A stretch of 64,000 nucleotides of DNA from Pseudarthrobacter sp. NamE5. Its GTDB lineage: Bacteria; Actinomycetota; Actinomycetes; Actinomycetales; Micrococcaceae. The position numbers and the translations under genes are program-made. The stretch spans positions 163,931-227,930 of the forward strand of contig NZ_CM016730.1 of NCBI RefSeq assembly GCF_005796225.1, in the 5' to 3' direction. This document shows, piece by piece, positions 27,556 through 36,133 of this stretch; positions within the stretch are counted from its first letter, which is position 1, and each line of letters starts with the position of its first letter. The notes beneath the pieces are model-generated. The model saw only the letters and a program-made list of their open reading frames with translations. It had not been told where the DNA came from and did no database searches.

Positions 27556-29061
27556 CTAGTGGGGTTCGCCGTCGGACCTTGATGCGATTTTTACTTCGTT
27601 TCCGTTGCAGTCGATGAGTTTTCCGTTTTCGTAGCGGTCGCCGTGTTCGAGGCATGCCAGGTCTTCTTCTTTAATGACCCGCCCGGTGCCGGCGACGAAG
27701 ACGGACTGGTTTTCGGAGTTGCCGGCTTTGAGGTGGTTGAAGAGCAGGTTCAACAGGATGGCCATGACTGCGGCGGAGCTGATGCCGGAGTGGAAGATGG
27801 TGGCGAACCAGTCGGGGAACTTGTCGTAGAAGGCCGGCGCGGCGATAGGGATCATGCCGAAGCCGATGGAGGTGGCGACGATGATCAGGTTCATGTTGTT
27901 CTTGTATTCCACCTTTGCCAGGGTGCGGATGCCGCTGGCGGCGACGGTGCCGAACAGGACGATGCCGGCTCCTCCCAGGACTGCTGTGGGGACCGCGGCG
28001 ACGACGCGGCCCAGGACGGGCAGAAGCCCAAGGATCACGAGAATGACGCCGCCGGCGGCTACGACGTAGCGGCTCTTGATTTTGGTGACGGCGACCAGGC
28101 CAACGTTTTGGGCGAACGCGCTTTGGGTGAAGGATCCGAAGACCGGGGCGATGAGGCTGGAGCCCATGTCCGCGCGCAGGCCCGCTGCGATGCGCTTGGA
28201 GTCGACTTTGGTTCCGACGATTTCGCCGACAGCCAGGATGTCGGCCATGGTTTCGGTCAGGATGACCAGGACGACGATCAGCATGGAGATGATCGCTGCG
28301 ATCTCGAAGGTGGGGGCGCCGAGGTGGAACGGGGTCGGGAACGCGGCAATCGGCCCTTGCCCGACCTTGGAGAAGTTCGCCATGCCGGTGGCGACAGCCA
28401 CCAGGGTTCCGATGACCATGGCCAGCAAAATCGAGAGCCGGGAAATGGTCGCGTTGCCGAGCTTGCTCAGGACGAGAACGAGGACCAGGGTGATTGCGGC
28501 GAGACCGATGTTTTCAATGTTGCCGTAGTTCTCAGCCCTTCGGTTGCCGCCCATGGCCCAGTTGGCCGCGACCGGCATCAGGGTCAGGCCGATGGTGGTG
28601 ATGACGGTGCCGGTGACCACCGGCGGGAAGAACCGCACGATTTTCGAGAAGACCGGGGCGATCAGAAGGCCGATGGCGGCTGAGACGATGACTGCGCCGA
28701 AGACGGACTGGATTCCTCCGCCGGTGGTGACGATGGCGACCATTGTTGCCACGCCGGCGAAGGATACGCCCTGGACCAGGGGCAGTTGGGAGCCGAAGAA
28801 CGGGATGCCCACGGTCTGCAGGATGGTGGCGAGCCCGCCCATGAAGAGCGCGGCCGCGATCAGGATACCGATGTCGGCAGGGGGCAACCCTGCAGCCTGG
28901 CCGACGATGAGCGGGACGGCAACGATGCCGCCGTACATGGTCAGGACATGCTGGAAGCCGTACGCGAAACTGCTTCCGATGGGCAGCCGTTCGTCCTCGG
29001 GGCGGGTTGATTGCTGGCCTTTGCCGGCGACGGCGGTGGCGGATTTCCTTTTGATGTTCAT
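27556..29061 (-). CDS. NCS2-family purine permease (uric acid/xanthine:H+ symporter)
   Basis: 501 aa, about 14 helices. NCS2 features: FAYGFQHVLTMYGGIVAVPLIVG at helix 1, QTVGIPFFGSQLPLVQGVSFAGV, the signature region ADILAVGEIVGTKVDSKRIAAGLRADMGSSLIAPVFGSFTQSAFAQNVGLVAVT (with the conserved Gln/Asn). Uricase is the gene immediately upstream on the same strand, so urate is the most likely substrate. The terminal about 50 residues are a polar tail. Confidence 0.92.
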   Translation of the reverse strand: MNIKRKSATAVAGKGQQSTRPEDERLPIGSSFAYGFQHVLTMYGGIVAVPLIVGQAAGLPPADIGILIAAALFMGGLATILQTVGIPFFGSQLPLVQGVSFAGVATMVAIVTTGGGIQSVFGAVIVSAAIGLLIAPVFSKIVRFFPPVVTGTVITTIGLTLMPVAANWAMGGNRRAENYGNIENIGLAAITLVLVLVLSKLGNATISRLSILLAMVIGTLVAVATGMANFSKVGQGPIAAFPTPFHLGAPTFEIAAIISMLIVVLVILTETMADILAVGEIVGTKVDSKRIAAGLRADMGSSLIAPVFGSFTQSAFAQNVGLVAVTKIKSRYVVAAGGVILVILGLLPVLGRVVAAVPTAVLGGAGIVLFGTVAASGIRTLAKVEYKNNMNLIIVATSIGFGMIPIAAPAFYDKFPDWFATIFHSGISSAAVMAILLNLLFNHLKAGNSENQSVFVAGTGRVIKEEDLACLEHGDRYENGKLIDCNGNEVKIASRSDGEPH

Positions 29062-29209
29062 GGCAGACTTTCCTGGTTCATGGCAGACGTCTTCGTCTGG
29101 CTAACGTTGTCTGGCTAACAAGTGCATAGGTGGCTGAAGGGGCCGAAGGGTTCTCTTGGGTGCCTTCGACCGCTGCGACGAGGGATGTGTGGTTCCTGAA
29201 GGTGGCGGG

Positions 29210-29235
29210 GCCCTCCGCTGATCCGGAGGGCCCCC
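29210..29235 (-). terminator. Hairpin between uricase and permease genes
   Basis: Arms gggccctccg and cggagggccc around ctgatc. On the minus strand it follows the uricase stop and precedes the permease, so it may reduce or end transcription between the two genes. Confidence 0.75.
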
Positions 29236-29263
29236 GGGTGGCTGCCGGGTGCAGTCGGCGGTT

Positions 29264-30172
29264 TTAGCAGAAGCCGGCGATGCCGGACCAGGCGGCAGGA
29301 GCCGCGGTTGCGTCATCGCGCTGGACGGTGGCCTCGATCAGGCCGTACGGGCGGTCAGCTGCGTAGAAGACCTCGTTGGGGTTGTCCAGGCCGAACGGTG
29401 TGAGGTCGACCAGGAAGTGGTGCTTGTTGGGCATGGAGAACTTGATCTCGTCGATCTCGCTGTGGGCTTCGAGGACCTTGGCGCCCATGTCGAACAGGGT
29501 CTGCTGCAGGGCGTGGGAGTACTTCTCGGTGAAGCCTTCGAGCAGGAGCGCCTTGACGTCCTCGTAGCTCTTGTTGAAGTCCAGGGCGCTGAAGTCGGTC
29601 CCGGTCTTGAAGCGCCAGCGGGCGGAGACGTCCGTAGCCAGAATGCGGTCCGTGGTTTCCTGCAGAGTGGTGTAGCGGTCCCGCGGATAGCCGACAAAGC
29701 CGGACTGCGTGGACTTCAGGACCGTGAGGTCCTTGAGCCCGGAGATGAGGTGCTCAGTGGCGCCGTCGCGGACCAGGACCGCGGTGCGGACTTCCTGGCC
29801 GTTGCGGACGAACGAGTGGTCGTGTTCGCTGCCGTGCGCCTGGATGCGGTTCCAGGCGTACGACTGGGCTTCCCAGCGGCCGCCGGTGACCCAGTCGAAG
29901 CTGGAGGTGAAGTGCTCGCCGAGGCGCAGCAGGAAAGCTTCGGGTGAGCCGACGCCGTCGCGGGCAAAGGCGTAGATGGTGTTTTTCTGGGTGTCCGTGG
30001 CCACTACGTGGGCGTTGTCGCCCTCCAGGTGGGCAGCGGTGAAGTCGCCGCGCAGCTGCGAGGTGACGTTGAGGTCTTCAATTTCGTGGCGGTCGCTGTC
30101 TCGGGTGATCTTGACGACCCGGACCTCGGCCTTGCCGTACTGGTTTTCGCCGAGGATGATCTTGCTGCTCAT
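29264..30172 (-). CDS. Urate oxidase (cofactor-free uricase)
   Basis: 302 aa, the usual length of the Arthrobacter type. Motifs: LRGDFTAAHLEGDNAHVVATDTQKNTIYAFA (catalytic Thr and Lys region), the central FVRNGQEVRTA, FTSSFDWVTGGRWEAQSYAWNRI, and KHHFLVDLTPFGLDNPNEVFYAADRPYGLI near the end. It converts uric acid and oxygen to 5-hydroxyisourate and hydrogen peroxide. The adjacent NCS2 permease would supply urate; no HIU hydrolase or OHCU decarboxylase is in the window. A CRP/GlxR-like site lies about 155 bp upstream. Confidence 0.95.
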   Translation of the reverse strand: MSSKIILGENQYGKAEVRVVKITRDSDRHEIEDLNVTSQLRGDFTAAHLEGDNAHVVATDTQKNTIYAFARDGVGSPEAFLLRLGEHFTSSFDWVTGGRWEAQSYAWNRIQAHGSEHDHSFVRNGQEVRTAVLVRDGATEHLISGLKDLTVLKSTQSGFVGYPRDRYTTLQETTDRILATDVSARWRFKTGTDFSALDFNKSYEDVKALLLEGFTEKYSHALQQTLFDMGAKVLEAHSEIDEIKFSMPNKHHFLVDLTPFGLDNPNEVFYAADRPYGLIEATVQRDDATAAPAAWSGIAGFC

Positions 30173-30483
30173 AGCCGTTTACTCAACTTTCGTAATGCGG
30201 AAAAATTATTCCAAAATACAAATAGGTATGCGTTACCCATGGCTTATGATCTAGTCCGCCCACAAAAAAAGCCGACATCGATCGATGCCAGCTCATTACG
30301 ACCCTGCCTGCTGCTCTCAGGTCACGTGACTTACATCACGTAGTAAGAAAATGGTACCTGCCGCTGGCCCCGGTGTATAGGGGCGAGGCTCTTCACTGAT
30401 TATGACTGAGTGCGGTGGCGCTTCTCAGGCTCCTGTCGGCCTCGGTGCGGCATAGGCCAGGAGAGGCGGCACTTGTTCTGGGC
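30173..30483. promoter_or_regulatory. Uricase promoter region
   Basis: 311 bp without a gene. It holds an AT-rich segment near 30195-30230 suitable as promoter for uricase (minus) and the GTGA-N6-TCAC palindrome at 30326-30339. Confidence 0.5.
30326..30339. promoter_or_regulatory. CRP/GlxR-type binding site
   Basis: GTGA CTTACA TCAC fits GTGA-NNTANN-TCAC, the consensus of actinobacterial GlxR/CRP regulators; the arms extend to ACGTGA/TCACGT. About 155 bp upstream of the uricase start. Suggests cAMP-dependent carbon control of purine breakdown. Confidence 0.5.
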
Positions 30484-31401
30484 TCAACTTTTCTCGAGGA
30501 TGCTGAGGGTCCGGTAGATCGTGGTGTGAATGGGCGCTGGGATGCCGTGGTGTTGTGCGATCCTCACGACCGTTCCGTTTTGTTCGTCGAGTTCGGAGGG
30601 GCGACCCGCGGCGAGGTCCCGTTGCATCGAAGCGGTGCTGTCCGGGGTGAAGGCATCATATTGCGACATGGTGATTTGGATGTCAGCTTCGGTCAGGTTT
30701 GCCCCGGCCGCCCTTCCGACTGCAGCCACTTCCGCCATCGCATCCTGGACGAGTCTGCGGGTGTGAGGGTGGCTGCGGACCTCGCCGACAGGCTTGCGGC
30801 ACAGGGCGCCGACGCCGCCGTAGGAGGTGATGAGCATGAACTTCCGCCACATGTCCGTGCTGATGTCGCTGGAAACCGTCGCTGTGATACCTGCGCCATC
30901 CAGCACAGCCTTCAGATCACGGACGCGGGACGTAGCAGCGCCGTCGAGTTCGCCGAGTGTGACAGCCGGTTGTCCGCCGACATGATGAACATGCCCTGGC
31001 TCCACCAGGTAGGAGATGATCATGCACACCCCGCCCAGGGCGTGCCCGGCACCCACGGCCCGGTGTATCTGTTCGGCTGCCGTCACCCCGTTCTGAAGGG
31101 GGAGAACCGGCGTGTTCTTGCCCAGGAGCGGACCGGCAGCAGTCATCGCGTCATGCACTTGTCCTGCTTTGCAGGCCAGGATGACCGCCTCACACCCACC
31201 GATCGATTCCGCATCCGTTGCCACCCCGGCCAGGGCAACCGTGCTGTCCTGCCCGTCACCGGTTGTCAGCCGCAGTCCTTGAACGGTAAGGGGCTGCACG
31301 TGCCGGGGTGTGGAAAGGACATGCACTTCATGCCCGGCAACGGTGAGGGCGGAGGCGAAGTACGCCCCGACTCCTCCGGCTCCGATGATCCCGATTCTCA
31401 T
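30484..31401 (-). CDS. 2-dehydropantoate 2-reductase family protein (PanE/ApbA)
   Basis: 305 aa from ATG 31401, which overlaps the EamA stop (ATGA). Rossmann loop MRIGIIGAGGVGAYFASAL, then VILACKAGQVHDAM and LPLQNGVTAAEQI (substrate region). The helical domain MWRKFMLITSYGGVGALC carries the conserved Lys. It would reduce ketopantoate or a similar 2-oxo acid with NADPH. Coupling to an exporter and a MarR gene, rather than to panB/panC, suggests a catabolic or detoxifying paralogue rather than the main coenzyme A enzyme. Confidence 0.88.
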   Translation of the reverse strand: MRIGIIGAGGVGAYFASALTVAGHEVHVLSTPRHVQPLTVQGLRLTTGDGQDSTVALAGVATDAESIGGCEAVILACKAGQVHDAMTAAGPLLGKNTPVLPLQNGVTAAEQIHRAVGAGHALGGVCMIISYLVEPGHVHHVGGQPAVTLGELDGAATSRVRDLKAVLDGAGITATVSSDISTDMWRKFMLITSYGGVGALCRKPVGEVRSHPHTRRLVQDAMAEVAAVGRAAGANLTEADIQITMSQYDAFTPDSTASMQRDLAAGRPSELDEQNGTVVRIAQHHGIPAPIHTTIYRTLSILEKS

Positions 31402-32312
31402 GATGACTTCCGCCTTTCCTTGATGAACCCGCTGAGCGTGACCGTCCCGCGGGCACTGGTGCATTTGGGTCTGATGGCCAGAATGAGCGTCGCGAGGATG
31501 ATGAGTGCTCCTATGATTTGCCCGGGAGTAAGGGTTTCATTCAGTAGTGCCCATCCACACAGGGTTGCGACCAGGGGGCTGAGGAGCCCGAGGAGTGCTG
31601 TTGTTGATGCCGGCAGCAGATGGATCCCCCGGAACCAGAGAATGTAGGCGAGGGCCGTGCCAATAAGTCCCAGATACAGGTAACCCATGAAGTTCAGCAT
31701 AGAAAGGCTTGATGGGGGAGCCCCCTCCAGGAGGATTGTGACCGGAGTCAGAAGCAGTCCACCGGCAATGAGCTGCCAGGACGTGGAGGCGATGAGGTTC
31801 TGCGGCGGCCCCCACTTCTTGGTCAGGACGACCCCGGCTGCCATCGCGAGTGCTCCGCCCAGCCCGGCCGCGACACCCAGTCCGTCCAGGCGGCTCTGAG
31901 CCTGAAGTACTAGGAGCCCAACCCCGGTCAGCCCGGCAATGCCGGCAAAAACCTTGCCCGGTGTCAGCTTTTCGCTGATCCACACCGACGCGAGGAGGGC
32001 AACGAGCAGCGGCTGGACGGCGCCGACCATGGCAGCCACCCCGCCCGGCAGGCGGTAGGCGGCAATGAAAAGCAAGGCAAAAAAGACCCCGATATTCAGC
32101 ATCCCCAAAACGCAGGACCTCCACCACCAACTATTCGATGGCAGGCGCCTGACCAGGGCAAGCATCAGCAGTCCGGCCGGCAGGGATCGAAGGACCGCGG
32201 CCAGCAGCGGCCGGTCCGCCGGCAGGAGTTCAGCGGTGATGATGTAGGTCGTTCCCCAGGCGCAGGGAGCGGCGGCGGTCAGAGCCACAACCATCCATTT
32301 ATTGCTAAGCAC
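31398..32312 (-). CDS. EamA/DMT-family transporter
   Basis: 304 aa if started at GTG 32312; an in-frame ATG at 32294 is also plausible because the MarR operator (32301-32340) covers the GTG, implying a short or absent leader. Ten helices in two EamA repeats: APCAWGTTYIITAELLPADRP with LRSLPAGLLML, and GVVLTKKWG opening the second. Probably an exporter of an amino acid or small metabolite. Translationally coupled to the PanE-like gene. Confidence 0.9.
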   Translation of the reverse strand: MLSNKWMVVALTAAAPCAWGTTYIITAELLPADRPLLAAVLRSLPAGLLMLALVRRLPSNSWWWRSCVLGMLNIGVFFALLFIAAYRLPGGVAAMVGAVQPLLVALLASVWISEKLTPGKVFAGIAGLTGVGLLVLQAQSRLDGLGVAAGLGGALAMAAGVVLTKKWGPPQNLIASTSWQLIAGGLLLTPVTILLEGAPPSSLSMLNFMGYLYLGLIGTALAYILWFRGIHLLPASTTALLGLLSPLVATLCGWALLNETLTPGQIIGALIILATLILAIRPKCTSARGTVTLSGFIKERRKSS

Positions 32313-32340
32313 TTAGCTAAGCTAGCTTAGCGCTTAGCAA
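32301..32340. promoter_or_regulatory. Palindromic MarR operator in the divergent promoter
   Basis: A perfect 16-bp palindrome GCTAAGCTAGCTTAGC at 32316-32331 is flanked by outer half-sites ttgctaagc (32302-32310) and gcttagcaa (32332-32340), which are inverted copies. Such nested symmetry between a MarR gene and a transporter gene indicates dimer (perhaps double-dimer) binding and control of both directions. Confidence 0.8.
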
Positions 32341-32357
32341 AAAGCTAGAGTGATGGA

Positions 32358-32840
32358 ATGACGGATCATGTCGAGGCGGTCCTTGCGCAGTGGCGACGCG
32401 AGCGTCCGGACCTGGACGTGTCGCCGATGGCCGTCATTGGACGGATATCGCGGGTAGCCAAGCAGGCCGACGATCATCTGGCCAGGAACTTTGCCGATCA
32501 CGGGCTGGACCGGGCCTCTTTCGACGTCCTGGCAACGCTGCGCAGGTCCGGAGAGCCCTTTACCCTTGCCCCTAAGGATCTGGCCGGAAGCACCATGGTC
32601 ACCTCCAGCGCCGTCGCCCAACGCCTGAACAAATTGGAGGCTGACGGTCTGGTTGTCAGGGAGCCCAGCGAAGCCGACGGCCGCGGCAAAAAGGTCCACC
32701 TTACCGATGTCGGTAGACGTCTTGTCGATGCTGCCCTTCCGCATCACCTGGCAACCGAGGAGGAGCTGTTGGCACCGCTCACTAAAAGGGAGCGGAGGCA
32801 GCTCGCTGACCTTCTGGCAAAACTGGACCAGCACCGCTGA
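32358..32840 (+). CDS. MarR-family transcriptional regulator
   Basis: 160 aa. Winged helix: LDRASFDVLATLRRSGEPFTLAPKDLAGSTMVTSSAVAQRLNKLEADGLVVREPSEADGRGKKVHLTDVGRRLVD. The recognition helix and the DxR wing (EADGRGK) are intact. Divergent from the EamA/PanE operon with the operator between them, so it most likely represses the exporter and itself until a small aromatic or acid ligand binds. Confidence 0.92.
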   Translation: MTDHVEAVLAQWRRERPDLDVSPMAVIGRISRVAKQADDHLARNFADHGLDRASFDVLATLRRSGEPFTLAPKDLAGSTMVTSSAVAQRLNKLEADGLVVREPSEADGRGKKVHLTDVGRRLVDAALPHHLATEEELLAPLTKRERRQLADLLAKLDQHR

Positions 32841-32995
32841 ACTCCGCACTAATCCCATAGCATTCGCCCTCCACCGGCGACGCATTGTCCTGCAGGAAAA
32901 AGGTGCAGGGTGTTGAACAGTGCGGGCAGTCGGTCGTGGACTCCTAGCCATGCCCGGCTGCCCGCAGCACCCCCACCGCTCGTAGCTCTGGCCCA

Positions 32996-33504
32996 TCACC
33001 CTATGGTGCGTGAACGGCCCACCAGGACGGCCAAGAGACACAGGATTACCATGCACCCCGCTGCGAGGAGCAACGGAAGTTCGAAACTACCTGTCGCGTC
33101 GTAGAGCAGGCCGAAAGCCACAGGTCCTGCCCTGCGATGGCGTAACCCCCGGATTGCGCCATCCCTGGGAGACCCGCGGCCTGGGCGTGGTTGGTGGTCC
33201 GAAGGCTGAACAAGGAAAGGGCAATAACGATGAGACTGCCGCAAGCAAGCGCTGCGCAAATGACCCACAGCAACATCAGGTCCGGAACCCTTGCCAGTCC
33301 CAGGAAAGCGGTCAGTGCCAGCAGGCTGCCGGTGAGTCCTACAGCGCGCTGGTCCGACAGGCGCATCATGACTGCTCCAGTTCCGAGGCTGGCGCCTACA
33401 CCCACCAGCAGGAAGAGCGCCATGTGCAGGCCGGCAGTACTATCAGACACTCCGTGGCTCCGCTCAATAGTGGGCAGCCACGCATTCAACACGTAATAGG
33501 TCAA
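32996..33504 (-). pseudogene. MFS transporter C-terminal remnant (CynX/NimT type), frameshifted
   Basis: On the minus strand, TYYVLNAWLPTIERSHGVSDSTAGLHMALFLLVGVGASLGTGAVMMRLSDQR and AAGLPGMAQSGGYAIAG are in one frame. GPVAFGLLYDATGSFELPLLLAAGCMVILCLLAVLVGR follows in another, so there is an indel near 33140. Only the second half of a CynX-like transporter is present; the rest was replaced at 33504 by an IS481 fragment. Confidence 0.8.
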
Positions 33505-33517
33505 TGACTGGTCCTAC

Positions 33518-33709
33518 CGCCCCCAGACAAATGGAAAGATCGAACGCTTTCACAGAACTCTCGCCGATGGATGGGCATTCAAGCGCTTCTACGCCACGGA
33601 ATCAGCCCGCAGAAACGACCTCCTTGCCTGGCTACACCACTACCACACAGCAATCGGAGGCCATCCACCAACCAGCCGATTAACTAACCTCCCTGAGCAG
33701 TACAGCTAG
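33518..33709 (+). mobile_element. IS481-family transposase C-terminal fragment
   Basis: Frame RPQTNGKIERFHRTLADGWAFKRFY, then LAWLHHYHTAIGGHPPTSRLTNLPEQYS and TAG. The catalytic Glu region of the DDE domain (GKIERFHRTL) is retained. An internal deletion removed the usual NHHRPHS piece (LHHYHTAIGG). Nothing of the first two thirds is present. Confidence 0.85.
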
Positions 33710-33729
33710 GAAAAAGGTAACGGGGCACA

Positions 33730-34125
33730 TCAGTGAGCAGCCACGGGTGTGGCAGCTGAGGCGTCGACGAGTCCCTGAAGCGACGCTCGCGTGGTGACGA
33801 GCGAGGCGATCCTAGCGTCATATTCGTTGAGGTGCTCGACAAGGACGGGCACAGTGCAGGGGTCGAGGCGGCCGGGTTCGTGTACGCAGTCCATCAGGTC
33901 ACGGATGATGCGGATGGGCAGTCCTGCAGCAAGCAGTTCACGTATGTACAAGACCTGTTGAATGGCGCTGTTTTCGAACAGCCTCTGTTTGGTCGAGGAC
34001 CGCTGTGCCGGAAGTATTCCTTGATTCTCGTAGTAGCGCAGCAGCCTGGCACTGACCCCGGTACGTGCTGAGAGATCTCCAACCCGGAGCAACCCGTCGG
34101 ATTTTGCCTTTGTCACTAGTGTCAA
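33730..34125 (-). CDS. MerR-family transcriptional regulator
   Basis: 131 aa. LLRVGDLSARTGVSARLLRYYENQGILPAQRSSTKQRLFENSAIQQVLYIRELLAAGLPIRIIRDLMDCV is a complete MerR DNA-binding domain. A short coiled coil and a tail follow (EHLNEYDARIASLVTTRASLQGLV). No Cys ligand set for metals. It is divergent from the aminotransferase gene only 17 bp away and probably controls it; many regulators of this type sense drugs or oxidative stress. Confidence 0.9.
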   Translation of the reverse strand: MTLVTKAKSDGLLRVGDLSARTGVSARLLRYYENQGILPAQRSSTKQRLFENSAIQQVLYIRELLAAGLPIRIIRDLMDCVHEPGRLDPCTVPVLVEHLNEYDARIASLVTTRASLQGLVDASAATPVAAH

Positions 34126-34142
34126 CTCCTACATTCGTAAGC

Positions 34143-34946
34143 ATGATCTCCAAAACGTGCTTCAACGGTAAGCCTGCCACCGCCGACGACCTTGCCCCGC
34201 TGGCGTTCGCGGGATACGCGCACTTCACTGCCATGCAACTTCGCGATCGAGCAGTGCGAGGGCTTGATCTCCATCTCGACCGCCTGCGCAATGCGAGCGA
34301 TGAGCTCTTCGGATGTCACCTGCCAGACAAAAAGATCCGCGAACTCCTGTCGTCGGCCGTAACCTCAACTCCACCCGATGTCACCTTAACTGTCTTCGTA
34401 AGCTCTCGACCCGGGGAGTTCATGCGGACGCACGGGAAAGTCGAGCTTGACGTGCTCACAAGAGTCACGGACCCGGTCATGCCATCAGCTGAGCCCCCAA
34501 CCCTTGACGTCGTCATGCACTCCCGGCACCTTCCACATGTCAAACATGTAGGCGAAGTCGCGAAGACACAATTTCTCCGCCGCGCCAATAAGCGCGGCTT
34601 CGATGACGCTATATTCGCCGATGCCTCTGGATATCTCAGCGAAGCAACAATATGGAACCTTGCGTTTTGGGACGGGCGATCGCTGATCTGGCCCAAGGCT
34701 GACGTACTCCCCGGGATCACCATGCAGATCGTGAAGCGCCAACTGTCCGCCCGCAACATCAAGCAGGTCAGTCGCCGAATCCGTACCGCCGATCTGACCG
34801 AGGACCTCGCTGGCGCCGTGATGAACTCGTCGAATCCGGGAATCCCGATCGCACGCATTGGTGACTTTCCGCTGAGGGGACAGTCCGATGAGCTGACTCG
34901 CATCCTGCACGAAGCATATGCGTCCGAGATACCTATCACCCTGTGA
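34143..34946 (+). CDS. Class IV aminotransferase family protein (ADC lyase/BCAT fold)
   Basis: 267 aa from ATG 34143. AGYAHFTAMQLRDRAVRGLDLHLDRLRNAS is the typical N-terminal region. The PLP Lys is expected in HVKHVGEVAKTQFLRRANKRGFDDAIF, and SEATIWNLAFWDG matches the class IV signature E-x-x-x-x-N-[LI]-x-[FY]. GDFPLRGQSDELTRILHEAY ends it. Could be a 4-amino-4-deoxychorismate lyase-like or amino-acid transaminase; the ligand is not clear. Divergent from the MerR gene. Confidence 0.85.
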   Translation: MISKTCFNGKPATADDLAPLAFAGYAHFTAMQLRDRAVRGLDLHLDRLRNASDELFGCHLPDKKIRELLSSAVTSTPPDVTLTVFVSSRPGEFMRTHGKVELDVLTRVTDPVMPSAEPPTLDVVMHSRHLPHVKHVGEVAKTQFLRRANKRGFDDAIFADASGYLSEATIWNLAFWDGRSLIWPKADVLPGITMQIVKRQLSARNIKQVSRRIRTADLTEDLAGAVMNSSNPGIPIARIGDFPLRGQSDELTRILHEAYASEIPITL

Positions 34947-35027
34947 GTCAGCCGACTGCCCTCGTGCCCCGAGACCGAACGTTGCAGAAAACAAGCTTGT
35001 CAGAGGGCTCAAAACGGGGCCAAGACC

Positions 35028-35249
35028 CTATTGCAGCTTCTTGGTGGCACCGACGTTAGGATCCATCCAAACCTCGTACTTCGACTCGGCCTCGTACAGT
35101 GTGCGGTGCCGGGCTCCCTGCGGTTCCAGCCAGACTATTGAAGAATCTGGCATAGCAGCGTCTACTATGCCCCTGGCAATAGCCTTGCCGTCTTTTCTGA
35201 TTTCTACCGGGAGCCCGACTAGGCCATGCCATGCAAAGCTTTTTTCCAT
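35028..35249 (-). CDS. Small hypothetical protein (73 aa), paralogous to the C-terminus of the 27-kb protein
   Basis: ATG 35249 after GGAGTGAGTG. VEIRKDGKAIARGIVDAAMPDSSIVWLEPQGARHRTLYE matches the C-terminal domain of the 128-aa protein at 27035-27421, including the MPD(S/N)S(I/V)VW core. It is probably a stand-alone beta-barrel domain. Function unknown. Confidence 0.65.
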   Translation of the reverse strand: MEKSFAWHGLVGLPVEIRKDGKAIARGIVDAAMPDSSIVWLEPQGARHRTLYEAESKYEVWMDPNVGATKKLQ

Positions 35250-35425
35250 GCGCACTCACTCCAACTTTTTACTGAACGGTCATTTTCTCAAGGCAAAATA
35301 CTGAGCGCCCTGGCGTTGCTCAGGCGTCACTGTGTAATCGGGCAGCTTGGTTGGATAGGGGTCGGTGGGCTTTGGGAACTGCATCATTGTTGCGTCCAAC
35401 GCTGGGTGGCACAGGACGGCGAAAA

Positions 35426-36133
35426 TCAGAAGTAGCACTCATTGCGTCGGAGGTAATCCAGCGTGACGAAGCGGGTACGGCAGGTGCTGGCAACAGAGAC
35501 GGTTACATCGTTATGGAGCCCTACGGTTTGCAGAGTCACGCGCTGATTGGTGTCGCTGAAATGAACCTGGCTGGTGAGTTCCGGCGCTCCGGGCCGTCTC
35601 GCCTGGCGTAGCAGGTCATCAAGGGTTCCAGCGCCGGTTTTGAACAGGGCTTCAACCTGGGTCATCACCGCAGCGGAGGGCAAGGGTGGCCGTGGGTGCG
35701 CTGCCAGGACATCCACGCCGATGCGCCCCGGTCCGATGGCGACGGCAACCGTTCCCTGGTGATGGGACCATGACACATCAAGGTTGCCGGTGTTAGGAAT
35801 GCGCGGCCGCCCGTGCCGGCCCCCACAGTGATCGCATAGCTGATGTATCTCAAGAGCCGAAGCTGGGACACCCCGCAGGTGTCCCATTAAAAGAAGAGCA
35901 GCTCTGCGGACGGCGGTGAAGTCTTCACGATCCTGCGCCCTGGCGAGCCGGCCGCGCCGTTCCGCGTCGGCCTCATCCAGCGGTGGCCCGTCGATAAGCT
36001 TCAGCACGTCGTGACTTCGTGCAACAGCGGTGAAGGCGTCCCCCAACGTCACCTTCACCGCCCTCACCGGATCATCTGGCGGCCGCCAGTGGAACGCGGT
36101 GAATCGAATGACCAAAGACATACTCAAGGTCAT
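35426..36133 (-). CDS. Sfp-type 4'-phosphopantetheinyl transferase, divergent
   Basis: 235 aa; overlaps the 3' end of the carboxylic acid reductase gene by up to 62 bp, and a later Met would reduce the overlap. Family features: DREDFTAVRRAALLLMGHL, HQLCDHCGGRHGRPRIP, the SWSHHQGTVAVAIGPGRIGVDV core with the Mg-binding Asp. The usual W-(S/T)-x-K-E-A-x-x-K motif reads MTQVEALFK: Glu and Lys are kept, Trp is Met. It should load phosphopantetheine on the T domain of the neighbouring reductase, which is inactive without it. The gene order reductase-transferase is common for CARs. Confidence 0.75.
   Translation of the reverse strand: MTLSMSLVIRFTAFHWRPPDDPVRAVKVTLGDAFTAVARSHDVLKLIDGPPLDEADAERRGRLARAQDREDFTAVRRAALLLMGHLRGVPASALEIHQLCDHCGGRHGRPRIPNTGNLDVSWSHHQGTVAVAIGPGRIGVDVLAAHPRPPLPSAAVMTQVEALFKTGAGTLDDLLRQARRPGAPELTSQVHFSDTNQRVTLQTVGLHNDVTVSVASTCRTRFVTLDYLRRNECYF

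Noticed and set aside
27643..28683. 346-codon plus-strand ORF opposite the purine permease
   Set aside because: Highly acidic Gly/Asp/Gln composition typical of the antisense of a hydrophobic, GC-rich gene; the permease on the minus strand has clear family motifs.
30415..31647. 410-codon plus-strand ORF opposite the PanE-like gene
   Set aside because: No family motifs and complete overlap with a well-supported reductase and exporter on the other strand.
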